Source: Lactobacillales bacterium (GTDB lineage Bacteria > Bacillota_I > Bacilli_A > RF39 > UBA660). From it: a DNA stretch of 64,000 nucleotides. A model generated the notes under the pieces. The model saw nothing but the letters and a program-made list of their open reading frames with translations, made no database searches and was not told the DNA's origin. How positions within the stretch are numbered: position 1 is the first letter of the stretch; every line of letters starts with the position of its first letter. The DNA lies in the NCBI GenBank assembly GCA_015059545.1, contig SVAG01000001.1:1-64000 (forward strand), read 5' to 3'. Of this stretch, positions 9,252 through 17,932 are shown piece after piece. A program made the position numbers and the translations under genes.

Positions 9252-9657
9252 CCTTCATAACAAATTTACATTTGATTGGAAGTTTATGCATAGCAAGTCT
9301 TAATGCTTCACGAGCAACTTCTTCGCTAACTCCTCCAACTTCAAACATTATTTTTCCTTTTTTTACAACTGCAACCCATTTTTCTGGTTGACCTTTACCT
9401 TTCCCCATACGAGTTTCTAATGGAATTTTAGTTAATGAAAGGTGTGGGAAGATGTTAATCCATACTTTTCCTCCACGTTTCATGTAACGAGTCATAGCAA
9501 CACGAGCAGCTTCAATTTGTTGTTGAGTTACCCATGCACCTTCACATGCCATTAAACCATACTCACCAAAATGTAATTCAGTATTTCCTTTGGCTACACC
9601 ATCATAACGTAATCTATGTGGTCTTCTATATTTAGTTCTTTTTGGAATGACTGCCAT
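9229..9657 (-). CDS. rplP: 50S ribosomal protein L16
   Basis: L16 organises the A-site tRNA region of the large subunit. I chose the ATG at 9657 (142 residues, [15 protein letters not shown]), which has a GGAGG site 8 nt upstream and matches the family start. An in-frame start 30 bp further upstream would only add family-foreign residues. Signatures [20 protein letters not shown] and [20 protein letters not shown] are intact. The start lies 26 bp inside the end of rpsC. Confidence 0.96.
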   Translation of the reverse strand: MAVIPKRTKYRRPHRLRYDGVAKGNTELHFGEYGLMACEGAWVTQQQIEAARVAMTRYMKRGGKVWINIFPHLSLTKIPLETRMGKGKGQPEKWVAVVKKGKIMFEVGGVSEEVAREALRLAMHKLPIKCKFVMKDGEKRED

Positions 9658-10309
9658 TGTTATTACCTCCTTCATTTTTTGAGGCAAGGATTTCTCCTTT
9701 ATAAATCCATACTTTTACACCGATTTTTCCATAAGTTGTATCAGCTTCTTTATGAGCATAATCAACATCAGCTCTTAAAGTATGAAGTGGAATATTACCT
9801 TCTGTATATCCTTCAGTTCTTGCCATATCAGCTCCACCAAGACGTCCAGAAACTGCAGTTTTAATTCCTTTAGCTCCTGCTTTCATTGCATTTCTGATTG
9901 CTTTCTTTTGAGCAACTCTGAATGAAACACGTCCTTCTATTTGATGAGCTATATTTTCAGCAACTAATGCTGCATCAATGTCTGGATTTTTAATTTCCAT
10001 AATTGATATTTCAATATTTTCATCAACTAATTTTGATAATTCTTTTTTTAATTTTTCGATATCATCTCCACCGTGTCCAATTACTACACCTGGTTTTGCA
10101 GTATTGATGATAATTTCAGTCTTAGTAGCATTTCTTTCAATAAGAATGCTTGAAACTGCTGCGTCTTTTAATTTACCGAATAAAAATTTTCTGATTTTAA
10201 CATCGTTATCTAAGAACTTTGCAAAATCTTTTTTATCAGCATACCAATTTGATTCCCAAGTTTTATTGATTCCTAATCTTAATCCGACTGGACTTACTTT
10301 TTGACCCAT
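9632..10309 (-). CDS. rpsC: 30S ribosomal protein S3
   Basis: The 225-residue protein has the N-terminal [18 protein letters not shown], a KH domain with the GxxG-like loop [10 protein letters not shown], and the C-terminal domain ([12 protein letters not shown]). S3 lines the mRNA entry channel. Its C-terminal tail is asparagine/glycine rich and overlaps the start of rplP. Confidence 0.97.
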   Translation of the reverse strand: MGQKVSPVGLRLGINKTWESNWYADKKDFAKFLDNDVKIRKFLFGKLKDAAVSSILIERNATKTEIIINTAKPGVVIGHGGDDIEKLKKELSKLVDENIEISIMEIKNPDIDAALVAENIAHQIEGRVSFRVAQKKAIRNAMKAGAKGIKTAVSGRLGGADMARTEGYTEGNIPLHTLRADVDYAHKEADTTYGKIGVKVWIYKGEILASKNEGGNNNGSHSKKN

Positions 10310-10325
10310 CAGTTATCCTCCTTTA

Positions 10326-10661
10326 CTATTTTTCATCACTTACAACTATTGTTATGTGACTTGTTCTTTTCATAATTGGATCGATTCTTCCTCTTGATCC
10401 AAATCTCATTCTTTTCATAGTTTGACCTTCATTAACATATGCTTGTTTAACATATAAATTAGCTTTGTCTAATTTTAAGTTATTTTCTGCATTTGCTACT
10501 GCTGAAGTTAAAACTTTTTTACTAATTCTAGCAGCTTCTTTATTTAAATTGCTTAATATTTTATCTGCTTCTACTACGCTCTTACCACGTATTAAATCTA
10601 TTACTAAACGGGCTTTACGAGGTGCAATTCTAACTGTTTTTGCAATCGCTCTTGCTTCCAT
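10326..10661 (-). CDS. rplV: 50S ribosomal protein L22
   Basis: The ATG at 10661 gives 111 residues beginning [20 protein letters not shown], the family start, and has AAGGAGG 7 nt upstream. The ATG seven codons earlier includes the ribosome site itself in the coding part and is rejected. The conserved C-terminus [11 protein letters not shown] is present. L22 has a hairpin that lines the exit tunnel. Confidence 0.96.
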   Translation of the reverse strand: MEARAIAKTVRIAPRKARLVIDLIRGKSVVEADKILSNLNKEAARISKKVLTSAVANAENNLKLDKANLYVKQAYVNEGQTMKRMRFGSRGRIDPIMKRTSHITIVVSDEK

Positions 10662-10689
10662 TTTAGTCCTCCTTCCTGGCAATTAATTA

Positions 10690-10959
10690 TTATTTTTTCT
10701 TGTCGTCACCATGTCCACCAAATTTACGTGTTGGTACAAATTCTCCTAATTTATGTCCAACCATATCTTCTGTAACATAAACAGGAACGAATTCTTTACC
10801 ATTATGAACAGCAAATGTGTGTCCAATAAATTCAGGATAAATTGTTGAACGGCGAGACCAAGTTTTAATTACTTCTTTTTTTCCTGATTCGTTTACAGCT
10901 TTAACCTTTTTCATTAGATGTCCATCTATAAAAGGTCCCTTTTTTAAACTTCTAGCCAT
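10690..10959 (-). CDS. rpsS: 30S ribosomal protein S19
   Basis: The 89-residue protein begins [19 protein letters not shown] and contains [21 protein letters not shown], diagnostic for S19 at the head of the small subunit. Its tryptophan is coded by TGG. It lies between rplB and rplV. Confidence 0.97.
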   Translation of the reverse strand: MARSLKKGPFIDGHLMKKVKAVNESGKKEVIKTWSRRSTIYPEFIGHTFAVHNGKEFVPVYVTEDMVGHKLGEFVPTRKFGGHGDDKKK

Positions 10960-10974
10960 TATATCATCCTTTCA

Positions 10975-11805
10975 CTATTTTTTACGACGACGAACAATTA
11001 ATTTATCAGAATCTTTTTTGTTCTTACGTGTCTTATATCCTAATGCTGGTTTACCCCAAGGAGTAACTGGTCCTTTACGACCGATTGGTGCTCTACCTTC
11101 ACCACCACCATGAGGGTGATCATTAGGGTTCATAACAGAACCACGAACTGTTGGTCTAATACCCATATGTCTTTTACGACCAGCTTTACCAACGTTTACT
11201 AATTCATGATCTGCATTTCCTACTTCTCCAACTGTAGCTCTGCAAGCACTTAACACTTTTCTAACTTCACCACTAGCTAAACGAAGTAATGTATATTTTC
11301 CTTCACGTCCTAATATTTGAACGCTTGATCCAGCTGAACGAGCCATTTGCCCACCTTTACCAGCTGTCATTTCAACATTGTGTACTAAAGTACCTTCTGG
11401 AATATTTGCAAGTGGTAAGCAGTTACCAACTTTGATATCAGCATTTTCTCCACTTTCAATTTTATTTCCAACTTTTAAACCTTTTGGAGCAATTATGTAT
11501 CTTTTTTCACCATCTGCATATGTAATTAAAGCAATATTTGAACTTCTATTTGGATCGTATTCAATTGATGAAACAGTTCCAACAACACCGTCTTTATTTC
11601 TTTTGAAATCAATGATACGGTATTTTCTTTTAGCTCCTCCACCATGATGTCTTACTGTAATTCTACCAGTATTATTACGTCCACCTTTTTTCTTTAAAGT
11701 TACAACTAATGATTTCTCTGGAGTTGATTTAGTAATTTCTTCATTAACTAAAGTTGACATTCCACGTTGACCATTAGTCATTGGTTTATACGTTTTTATA
11801 GCCAT
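10975..11805 (-). CDS. rplB: 50S ribosomal protein L2
   Basis: The 276-residue protein contains an OB fold, an SH3-like fold and the conserved C-terminal segment [20 protein letters not shown], with the histidine implicated in peptidyl transfer support. L2 is one of the primary 23S rRNA binders. Length and position after rplW are normal. Confidence 0.98.
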   Translation of the reverse strand: MAIKTYKPMTNGQRGMSTLVNEEITKSTPEKSLVVTLKKKGGRNNTGRITVRHHGGGAKRKYRIIDFKRNKDGVVGTVSSIEYDPNRSSNIALITYADGEKRYIIAPKGLKVGNKIESGENADIKVGNCLPLANIPEGTLVHNVEMTAGKGGQMARSAGSSVQILGREGKYTLLRLASGEVRKVLSACRATVGEVGNADHELVNVGKAGRKRHMGIRPTVRGSVMNPNDHPHGGGEGRAPIGRKGPVTPWGKPALGYKTRKNKKDSDKLIVRRRKK

Positions 11806-11822
11806 ATATATCCTCCTTTAAA

Positions 11823-12101
11823 TTATAGTTCAATAGAACTTCCTTCTGCTAATTTTACTATTGCTTTTTTAACACGAGTAGTTTTTCCTACATAACGTCC
11901 AACTCTTTTTTTCTTAGGTTTAACATTAACAGTATTAACACTTTCAACTTTAACATCGAATATTTTTTCTACTGCTTGTTTGATTTGTGTTTTATTTGCA
12001 TTTACATCAACACTGAATGTAATTACATTATTTTGTGCTAATGCTGCACTTTTTTCTGTTATAATTGGTGCTTTAATAACATCTCTGTAATTGCTTTTCA
12101 T
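11823..12101 (-). CDS. rplW: 50S ribosomal protein L23
   Basis: The 92-residue protein has the L23 features [15 protein letters not shown] and [21 protein letters not shown]23 is the docking site at the tunnel exit for trigger factor and the signal recognition particle, whose RNA gene is also in this window. It overlaps rplD by one base. Confidence 0.96.
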   Translation of the reverse strand: MKSNYRDVIKAPIITEKSAALAQNNVITFSVDVNANKTQIKQAVEKIFDVKVESVNTVNVKPKKKRVGRYVGKTTRVKKAIVKLAEGSSIEL

Positions 12102-12724
12102 TAAACAAGCACCTCCTCAATTGATTTAACTGCGCTTTCTGTAATTATCATATTATCAGCTGAGATAACATCTAATGTATTAATTTCATCAGCTTGTAAT
12201 AAGATTACATTATCTAAGTTACGAGTAGCTAAAATTACATTTTCAGTTAATTCATCTACTACGATTAAGATATTTTTTGTTGCTTTTAAGTTTTCTAAAA
12301 CTTTAATAGCATCTTTTGTTTTATTTGATTCTAAATTAAAGTTGTCAACAACGATTAATTCTTTATCAATACATTTATAAGATAAAGCAGATTTTAAAGC
12401 AAGTCTTCTTTCTTTTCTGTTCATCTTTTTGTCATAACTTCTTGGATGTGGTCCGAATACGATTCCACCATGTCTCCAATGTGGTGCACGAGTACTACCT
12501 TGTCTAGCACGTCCTGTACCTTTTTGTCTCCATGGTTTTCTTCCTCCACCACTAACTTCTGCACGTGTTTTTGTGTCATGTGTACCTTGTCTCATTGAGT
12601 TTCTAGCTAATGTAATAGCATCATATAAAACTGCATCATTTGGAACAATTCCCCAAACTTCAGCATTTAATTGTAAATCACTTACTTTTTCACCTTTTAT
12701 ATTTAATACAGATATTTTACTCAT
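12101..12724 (-). CDS. rplD: 50S ribosomal protein L4
   Basis: The 207-residue protein contains the long internal loop [19 protein letters not shown] that reaches into the exit tunnel, and the [21 protein letters not shown] helix. In gamma-proteobacteria L4 represses the S10 operon; in Bacillota the control is different and largely unknown. Confidence 0.97.
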   Translation of the reverse strand: MSKISVLNIKGEKVSDLQLNAEVWGIVPNDAVLYDAITLARNSMRQGTHDTKTRAEVSGGGRKPWRQKGTGRARQGSTRAPHWRHGGIVFGPHPRSYDKKMNRKERRLALKSALSYKCIDKELIVVDNFNLESNKTKDAIKVLENLKATKNILIVVDELTENVILATRNLDNVILLQADEINTLDVISADNMIITESAVKSIEEVLV

Positions 12725-12736
12725 CTATATAACCTC

Positions 12737-13516
12737 CTAGTTTTCTTCTGTAGTTTCTACAGTTTCTTCTGCAGTAACTTCTTCTACTGTTTCTACAACT
12801 TCTTCTGTAGTAACTTCTTCTACTACAGGAGTTTCTTCTACAACAGGTTCAGTAACGTAAGTATTTAATTCTTCTATTTCATTAACTTTGTTTTGATTTT
12901 TAACAGCTGTTTTAATAACAACTAATGATTTTTTAGCTCCTGGAACATTTCCTTTAACTAAAATAATATTATTTTCAACATCTACAGATACAACTTCAAG
13001 ATTTTGAACTGTAACTGTAAGTCCACCCATATGACCTGGTAATTTTTTACCTTTAAATACACGCATTGGTCTCATAGTTCCCATTGAACCTGGTCCTCTA
13101 TGATAATGAGATCCATGTCCCATAGGTCCTCTACTTTGGTTATGTCTTTTAATAACCCCTTGGAAACCTTTTCCTTTTGTAGTTCCTGTAACGTCTACAA
13201 CTTCACCTGGTACAAAAATATCAGCTTTGATTTCTTGTCCTAATGAATATTCGTTTACATCTACACCTCTAATTTCTTTAAAGAAGCGCTTAGGTGTAGT
13301 GTTTGCTTTGTTGGTAATTCCAACAGAAGCTTTTGTCGCTAACTTTTCTCTCTTTGTATCAAAACCTAATTGAATTGCTTCATAACCATCATTTTCTTTA
13401 GTTTTAATTTGAGTAACAACATTTGGTTCTACTTCAATAACAGTTACTGGAATCAATTTACCTGATTTTGTAAATACTTGAGTCATTCCTAATTTACGAC
13501 CTAAGATTCCTTTCAT
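12737..13516 (-). CDS. rplC: 50S ribosomal protein L3 with acidic C-terminal tail
   Basis: Residues 1 to about 210 are a normal L3: [13 protein letters not shown] at the start, [20 protein letters not shown] and [15 protein letters not shown] further on. L3 nucleates the 3' domain of 23S rRNA near the peptidyl transferase centre. The protein is 259 residues instead of about 210. The last 45 or so residues are a Glu/Val/Thr-rich low-complexity tail made of short repeats such as VVEE and TVEE. The reading frame is open and terminates in frame, 12 bp before rplD, so the tail is real as sequence. Confidence 0.96.
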   Translation of the reverse strand: MKGILGRKLGMTQVFTKSGKLIPVTVIEVEPNVVTQIKTKENDGYEAIQLGFDTKREKLATKASVGITNKANTTPKRFFKEIRGVDVNEYSLGQEIKADIFVPGEVVDVTGTTKGKGFQGVIKRHNQSRGPMGHGSHYHRGPGSMGTMRPMRVFKGKKLPGHMGGLTVTVQNLEVVSVDVENNIILVKGNVPGAKKSLVVIKTAVKNQNKVNEIEELNTYVTEPVVEETPVVEEVTTEEVVETVEEVTAEETVETTEEN

Positions 13517-13533
13517 TTCATTTCCTCCTTAAA

Positions 13534-13842
13534 TTATAACTTTATTTGAATATCAACACCACTTGGAATTTCTAGATGTTGTAACGCATCTATTGTTTCT
13601 TTACTTGGGTTATTGATAACAATAAGTCTTTTGTGTGTTCTCTTTTCGAATTGTTCACGTGAATCTTTATATTTATGAACAGCTCTTAAGATTGTTATTT
13701 TTTCAACTTCAGTTGGTAGTGGAATTGGTCCACTTATTTCTCCACCTGTTCTTTTAACAGTTTCAACAATTTTCATACAAGCATTATCTAAATTTTTGTG
13801 TTCAAATGCTTTTAATTTGATGTTTACTTTTGTTTTAGACAT
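13534..13842 (-). CDS. rpsJ: 30S ribosomal protein S10
   Basis: The 102-residue protein contains [20 protein letters not shown] and [14 protein letters not shown], typical of S10, which also takes part in antitermination as NusE. It is the first gene of the long ribosomal operon, preceded by a promoter and a structured leader of about 130 nt. Confidence 0.97.
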   Translation of the reverse strand: MSKTKVNIKLKAFEHKNLDNACMKIVETVKRTGGEISGPIPLPTEVEKITILRAVHKYKDSREQFEKRTHKRLIVINNPSKETIDALQHLEIPSGVDIQIKL

Positions 13843-13858
13843 ATTGTATCCTCCTTTC

Positions 13859-13970
13859 GCCTATATCTCTGTATAGACTAGCTCCGTGTAAAAACCCGAT
13901 ACTGAATTTAAATTTATTTACAACTTAACCTGGCGTATCGACAACCTCACACATCTCCGCTTGTCACACA
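13859..13970 (-). promoter_or_regulatory. Structured 5' leader of the S10 operon
   Basis: The untranslated leader can form three local hairpins: GACAA/TTGTC (13961-13965 with 13940-13944), CGATAC/GTATCG (13935-13940 with 13897-13902), and CTATA/TATAG (13861-13876) just upstream of the rpsJ ribosome site. The GC content is well above the surroundings. A ribosomal-protein autoregulatory element is a reasonable guess; the ligand cannot be named. Confidence 0.5.
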
Positions 13971-13976
13971 TTCAAA

Positions 13977-14005
13977 ATTATACAGTAAAATCATATGAAA
14001 ATCAA
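13977..14005 (-). promoter_or_regulatory. Strong promoter of the S10-spc-alpha operon
   Basis: TTGATT (14000-14005) and a perfect TATAAT (13977-13982) are 17 bp apart. Transcription would start near 13970 and produce the structured leader. This appears to be the main promoter for the 13-kb run of ribosomal genes down to rplQ. Confidence 0.8.
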
Positions 14006-14026
14006 GCCTTTTTTATGTTTTTTTAC

Positions 14027-14053
14027 AAAAAAAATAAAGCTTTAAGCTTTATT
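14027..14053 (-). terminator. Terminator after the first LicD-like gene
   Basis: AATAAAGC and GCTTTATT pair around a 5-nt loop and are followed on the - strand by a T run. It separates the LicD-like gene from the S10 promoter. Confidence 0.8.
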
Positions 14054-15093
14054 TATCTATCAATGAATAATATTACAGAAAATCCTATAAACATAATTCC
14101 TATTCCTAAAAGTTTTAAACTAAAATCATTAAATAATAGAAGTGCTAACAAAAATACAAAAAGAGCTATTGTTATTCCTTTAATTAATCTTGAACCTTTA
14201 TTTTTAGTTATAACATCAGGTATATCACTTTTTAAATTTATATTAGCTATATGTTTTGGTTTTCTTTTTTCAACAGGTAATGTTTCTTCCCATTCTTTAC
14301 CATTCCATTTTTTTAAACAATTGGGTCCATACCATTCTTTCATTACTTTTTCAATGTTGTTATAAGAATAGTACTTTCTACCTTCAAACTCATAAAGTTT
14401 AAATGGGTATACATCTTCTTTTAAGAAAATTGGTTCTTTCATAAACTTTTCCCATGGTATAGCTATAGTTTGAGATGTATATTTACTATCTTTATATTTT
14501 TTTCCATATTTTTCTGCTTTTCTTAAAATTATATTTTTCAACCATTTAGCTTCAAAACCTAAATTATCTAAAAATACTAATAAAGGCATTAACAATCTTA
14601 TTGGTGTTCTATATAATTCATCAATTACTTTATTATCTGCAACATTATCATATATTACAACATCTATAAATATTCCATCTCCATCACATCTATTTTCAAG
14701 TAAATAATTTACCTCTTGAATATAAGTATCTTTCATTCTTACTTTCATAGATGGAATTAAAATATTATATCGTTTATCATTTTCATAACAATGAAAATAA
14801 AATTTATCAGATAAATCATTCGACATTGCTTCTACAAATCTATTCCAATCTTCTTTTTTTATACAAATATCCATATCATCATCCCATGGAATAAATCCTT
14901 TGTAATTGCATATTCCTAAAGCTGATCCCGCTATTAAACAATATTCTATTTTATTTTTTTCACATACACGATGAATTTCATCCATTATTTCTAATATTCT
15001 AAGTTGTAATTCTCTTACTGTTATTTTAGAACCATCATCAAATGTTTTTAATATATATTCATCATTACTTATAATACAATCTTTCTTTTTCAT
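14053..15093 (-). CDS. LicD-family phosphotransferase, membrane-anchored
   Basis: The 346-residue protein belongs to the LicD family (nucleotidyltransferase fold), whose members add phosphocholine or similar groups to surface polymers. The active-site signature is clear: AGSALG about residue 56 followed by GFIPWDDDMDI, with the aspartates expected to bind metal. Two hydrophobic segments in the last 50 residues (around IALFVFLLALLLF and LGIGIMFIGFSVILF) would anchor it to the membrane, with the catalytic part in the cytoplasm. It is a paralogue of the next gene and is likely in the same direction but separated by a terminator. The transferred group and acceptor are unknown. Confidence 0.8.
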   Translation of the reverse strand: MKKKDCIISNDEYILKTFDDGSKITVRELQLRILEIMDEIHRVCEKNKIEYCLIAGSALGICNYKGFIPWDDDMDICIKKEDWNRFVEAMSNDLSDKFYFHCYENDKRYNILIPSMKVRMKDTYIQEVNYLLENRCDGDGIFIDVVIYDNVADNKVIDELYRTPIRLLMPLLVFLDNLGFEAKWLKNIILRKAEKYGKKYKDSKYTSQTIAIPWEKFMKEPIFLKEDVYPFKLYEFEGRKYYSYNNIEKVMKEWYGPNCLKKWNGKEWEETLPVEKRKPKHIANINLKSDIPDVITKNKGSRLIKGITIALFVFLLALLLFNDFSLKLLGIGIMFIGFSVILFIDR

Positions 15094-15134
15094 TTTATTT
15101 CTCGCCTCATTAAATATATAATATCTTAATACAT

Positions 15135-15165
15135 AAAAAAAAGCAAGTAAACAAAAGCTTACTTG
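15135..15165 (-). terminator. Terminator after the second LicD-like gene
   Basis: CAAGTAA and TTACTTG form a hairpin followed by eight T on the - strand. It lies between the two LicD-like paralogues, so they are probably separate or only partly coupled transcripts. Confidence 0.75.
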
Positions 15166-15170
15166 ACATA

Positions 15171-16157
15171 TTAATACTTATTCTTTTTATATAAAACTAT
15201 TCCAATTAATAATAAAGCTATACCAATTGGACAAATAAATAAACTAACTATATTTCTTAAAAAAATAGCAATTATATTAAGTAGTAATCCTAAAACAGCA
15301 ATTCGTAAAATTTTTTTATCATCTTTAACTATAATTTCTGCCTCTGAAGATTCTAAATTAATATCTAAAGTATGTTTTGCAAATCTTTTTCCTTCTTTTG
15401 GAGGAGTCATGTATGTTTCTCCATAATTTTTCCTTAAATATTCATGATAATTTCCTGGTACCGGAAATTTAGTATCTTCAAATTCTATATATTTAATTGG
15501 ATAAATATCTGAATATTTATATTTAAAAGGATTTTTTAAACGAAATGTCCAAGTCAATTCATCTCCAAAATAATCTGATTTTCTACACAATTTACCATAT
15601 ATTCTTGCATTAAAACGATATATTTCTTTTAGTGGAATAAAATTGATACCCATATTTTCAAAAAAGACAATTATAGGCATTAATATAGTGTTTGCAAACC
15701 TAAGTGGAAAATCTAATATTTTATTATTAGACATATAATCATAAATAAAAACATCTATAAATATTCCATCACAATCTTTGCAAGTATTTGGAAGCAATAT
15801 ATTAATTTCCTTTATATATGTATTTTTCATACGAATTTTCATTGCAGGCCAAGTTACAGGAAATCTTTTGTTTTTCTCATAACAATGAAAAACATAATCA
15901 TCTCCTAAATCTTTTTCTAAAGCATTTATAAATTTTTTATATTCACTTCTAGACATAGCAATATCCATATCATCATCCCATGGAATAAATCCTTTATGTC
16001 TTACTGCTCCCAAACAGGACCCCCCTGCTAAAAAATATTTAATATCATTTTTTTTACATACTCTATCAATTTCCTTCATCATAGTTAATAATTTCAATTG
16101 CAACATTCTTACTGTCACTGTTGTTCCATCTTTTTTTTCTTTTATTATATAATCCAT
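15171..16157 (-). CDS. LicD-family phosphotransferase, membrane-anchored (paralogue)
   Basis: The 328-residue protein has the LicD signature GGSCLGAVRHKGFIPWDDDMDI split over residues 45-68 and the downstream metal-site context GIFIDVFIYD. The last 55 residues hold two hydrophobic segments. It is clearly related to the neighbouring gene along its whole length (MK[VI]RMK[DN]TYI, DGIFIDV, IYP motifs in the same order), so the pair arose by tandem duplication. Function is likely decoration of a teichoic acid, glycolipid or capsule, but no surface-polymer genes lie nearby to narrow this. Confidence 0.8.
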   Translation of the reverse strand: MDYIIKEKKDGTTVTVRMLQLKLLTMMKEIDRVCKKNDIKYFLAGGSCLGAVRHKGFIPWDDDMDIAMSRSEYKKFINALEKDLGDDYVFHCYEKNKRFPVTWPAMKIRMKNTYIKEINILLPNTCKDCDGIFIDVFIYDYMSNNKILDFPLRFANTILMPIIVFFENMGINFIPLKEIYRFNARIYGKLCRKSDYFGDELTWTFRLKNPFKYKYSDIYPIKYIEFEDTKFPVPGNYHEYLRKNYGETYMTPPKEGKRFAKHTLDINLESSEAEIIVKDDKKILRIAVLGLLLNIIAIFLRNIVSLFICPIGIALLLIGIVLYKKNKY

Positions 16158-16177
16158 CTACCACACCTACTACTTAT

Positions 16178-16205
16178 AAAAAAAAGTAAATTAAAAATTT
16201 ACTTT
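16178..16205 (-). terminator. Terminator of the rpsF-ssb-rpsR operon
   Basis: AAAGTAAA and TTTACTTT pair around a 7-nt AT loop and a T run follows. The stem includes the last codons of rpsR. Confidence 0.75.
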
Positions 16206-16417
16206 ACGAATGGTAAAAGTCCCATAAAACGAGCTTTTTTTACTTCATTAGCTATATGTCTTTGGTGTTCTGCGCAAGCACCTGTTACTCTTCTTGGTAA
16301 GATTTTACCTTTATCAGCACTTACATATTTTTTAACGATATCAGCATCTTTATAATCTACTGATTTACCAGCACACATTTGACATATTTTTTTCTTTTTT
16401 CTATAAAATTCTGCCAT
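16199..16417 (-). CDS. rpsR: 30S ribosomal protein S18
   Basis: The 72-residue protein has [16 protein letters not shown] and the C-terminal [11 protein letters not shown] typical of S18, which forms a heterodimer with S6 on the platform. CQMC plus a later cysteine suggests a zinc-binding variant. It is the last gene of the rpsF-ssb-rpsR operon. Confidence 0.96.
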   Translation of the reverse strand: MAEFYRKKKKICQMCAGKSVDYKDADIVKKYVSADKGKILPRRVTGACAEHQRHIANEVKKARFMGLLPFVK

Positions 16418-16434
16418 TATTATATCCTCCTTTA

Positions 16435-16890
16435 TTAATCTAGGAAGTTTTCATCTATTGAAACGCTATCTCCAAAATCTGCAAATGGATCTTCATCAAC
16501 ACTTACATCATTTGTCGGTACATCTCCTTGATAATCATATGGAGTTACATCGTTTGAACGGTTTTGAGCTTGTGATCTTGATTCTAAGAATTGAACACTA
16601 TCAGCTACAACATCAGTTGTATATCTTTTATTTCCGTCTTTATCATCATAACTACCAGTTTGAATTCTTCCTTCTACTGAAACTAGACTACCTTTGTCTA
16701 AATAATTACATACATTTTCTGCTTGTTTTCTCCATATTACACAGTTGATAAAATCTGTTTCTCTTTCACCATTATTATTACTGAAAGTTCTATTTACAGC
16801 AACTGTAAATCTTGAATATGGAACATTTGAACCAGTATATCTTAATTCTGGTTTAGCTGTTAATCTTCCTACTAACATTACTCGATTCAT
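16435..16890 (-). CDS. ssb: Single-stranded DNA-binding protein
   Basis: The first 105 residues form the OB fold ([49 protein letters not shown]). A flexible linker leads to an acidic C-terminus ending [20 protein letters not shown], where the usual terminal DDDIPF is replaced by a looser acidic end; an internal DPFADF may serve for partner binding. It coats single strands in replication and repair. Its place between rpsF and rpsR is standard. Confidence 0.95.
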   Translation of the reverse strand: MNRVMLVGRLTAKPELRYTGSNVPYSRFTVAVNRTFSNNNGERETDFINCVIWRKQAENVCNYLDKGSLVSVEGRIQTGSYDDKDGNKRYTTDVVADSVQFLESRSQAQNRSNDVTPYDYQGDVPTNDVSVDEDPFADFGDSVSIDENFLD

Positions 16891-16905
16891 TTTATTACCT
16901 CGCTT

Positions 16906-17196
16906 TTATTTTTCGATTTTAGTAATTAAATGACGAATCATATCACTACTAATTAAACCTAAACGATCAAATTCTTTAATAGCTTTGTCATCATTAGCTT
17001 CTACTTCAAATACGAAATAGTATCCACTTTTGAATTTTTTAATTTCATAAGCTAATTCTCTTTGACCTATTTCTTTAACTTCTGTTACTTTAGAACCATT
17101 ATCAGTGATTACTTTTTTGAAGCTATCAACTACTTTTTTAACTTCATCTTCACTTAATGTTGGTCTAACGATAAACATAATTTCATAGTTTCTCAT
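16906..17196 (-). CDS. rpsF: 30S ribosomal protein S6
   Basis: The 96-residue protein begins MRNYEIMFIVRPTLSEDE and has the conserved GQRELAYEIKKFKSGYYF segment. S6 pairs with S18 on the small subunit platform. It is the first gene of the operon and has an AGGAGGTGG site. Confidence 0.97.
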   Translation of the reverse strand: MRNYEIMFIVRPTLSEDEVKKVVDSFKKVITDNGSKVTEVKEIGQRELAYEIKKFKSGYYFVFEVEANDDKAIKEFDRLGLISSDMIRHLITKIEK

Positions 17197-17221
17197 TTTT
17201 CCACCTCCTTATGGTCTTTTG

Positions 17222-17253
17222 GCAATTTCTTGCAAGGAGTAAATTTCTTACTC
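17222..17253 (-). promoter_or_regulatory. Two small hairpins in the rpsF leader
   Basis: GAGTAA/TTACTC (17237-17253) and GCAA/TTGC (17222-17233) can form in the 5' leader just before the rpsF ribosome site. In other bacteria the S6:S18 complex binds such a leader to repress the operon; whether this one has the required motif is not established here. Confidence 0.4.
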
Positions 17254-17260
17254 GCTTTAG

Positions 17261-17289
17261 ATTATAACAAAAACTTTAATTTTTGTAAA
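17261..17289 (-). promoter_or_regulatory. Promoter of the rpsF-ssb-rpsR operon
   Basis: TTTACA (17284-17289) and TATAAT (17261-17266) are 17 bp apart. The -35 box lies in the last codons of the upstream deoxyribonucleotidase gene. Confidence 0.75.
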
Positions 17290-17854
17290 TACTTTTTTTA
17301 AGAACTTTATTACCTATATCATTCCAATCACTTACTCTTAATATTTGTTTGTTTTCTAATTCTTCATTTTCTATATTCTTATTATGATATGCTGAAAATA
17401 ATAAATTAATTCCATCACCACCAAGGTTACTTATACTATCATCTATTCTTAAATCTGCATCCATCATCAATTTATCATTTATAAATATATAATTTTTTGT
17501 CGGTATAAATGGATAATTTCTTTGTAAAAATTCACATTTATATGGAAGTAATTCTGGAATTATTATTTTGTCAATATCTGAATAATATTTACTTGTTGGA
17601 TATATATCATATCCTTCTAACATCATTTGCATCAAAACTTCTTTTGAATATGGTGCTACTCTAGCATATTTATATATATCAATTTCTCGCATAAATTTTC
17701 TAAATGATGCTATTTTTTCTTCTGGGATTAAACTTTCTACATAATAACCTTTTACATCTTCATATTTAAAATTTGATTTATTAAAATCATTCAATGCATT
17801 TAAAAATGCATCAAGAGCTAAAACATCATCTACATCTATAATTGCTTTTTTCAT
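17276..17854 (-). CDS. Putative 5'(3')-deoxyribonucleotidase (HAD family, NT5C-like)
   Basis: The 192-residue protein starts MKKAIIDVDDVLALDAF, the DxDxV motif I of HAD phosphatases with the nucleophilic and acid/base aspartates. The C-terminal part has DADLRIDDSISNL, consistent with motif IV (a DD pair after a loop). This arrangement fits the NT5C-type enzymes that dephosphorylate dUMP, dTMP and related nucleotides. Substrate cannot be fixed from sequence; other HAD nucleotidases are possible. It has its own promoter and stands between the sigma-helicase pair and rpsF. Confidence 0.65.
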   Translation of the reverse strand: MKKAIIDVDDVLALDAFLNALNDFNKSNFKYEDVKGYYVESLIPEEKIASFRKFMREIDIYKYARVAPYSKEVLMQMMLEGYDIYPTSKYYSDIDKIIIPELLPYKCEFLQRNYPFIPTKNYIFINDKLMMDADLRIDDSISNLGGDGINLLFSAYHNKNIENEELENKQILRVSDWNDIGNKVLKKSIYKN

Positions 17855-17876
17855 GCTAACACTCCTTTGTTTTGTT

Positions 17877-17904
17877 AGTATAACACAATTTAAAAAGAAA
17901 GCAA
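17877..17904 (-). promoter_or_regulatory. Predicted promoter of the deoxyribonucleotidase gene
   Basis: TTGCTT (17899-17904) and TATACT (17877-17882) are 16 bp apart, 23 bp upstream of the start codon. Confidence 0.55.
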
Positions 17905-17932
17905 GAAAAAATTCTAGATTTCACTAGAATTT
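17904..17932 (-). terminator. Terminator of the helicase-sigma operon
   Basis: AAATTCTAG and CTAGAATTT form a perfect 9-bp stem with a 6-nt loop followed by T residues, immediately at the stop of the sigma factor gene. Confidence 0.8.

Noticed and set aside
9978-10304. 108-residue + strand frame antisense to rpsC
   Set aside because: It is the complement of a certain ribosomal gene; its Ser/Phe/Leu/Ile-rich translation is typical of antisense shadows in AT-rich genes.
13655-13675. TTCACGTGAA as a further parS site
   Set aside because: It lies inside rpsJ codons and matches only the central 10 bp; the outer bases of the parS consensus do not fit. The CACGTG at 1815-1820 in rpsK was rejected for the same reason.
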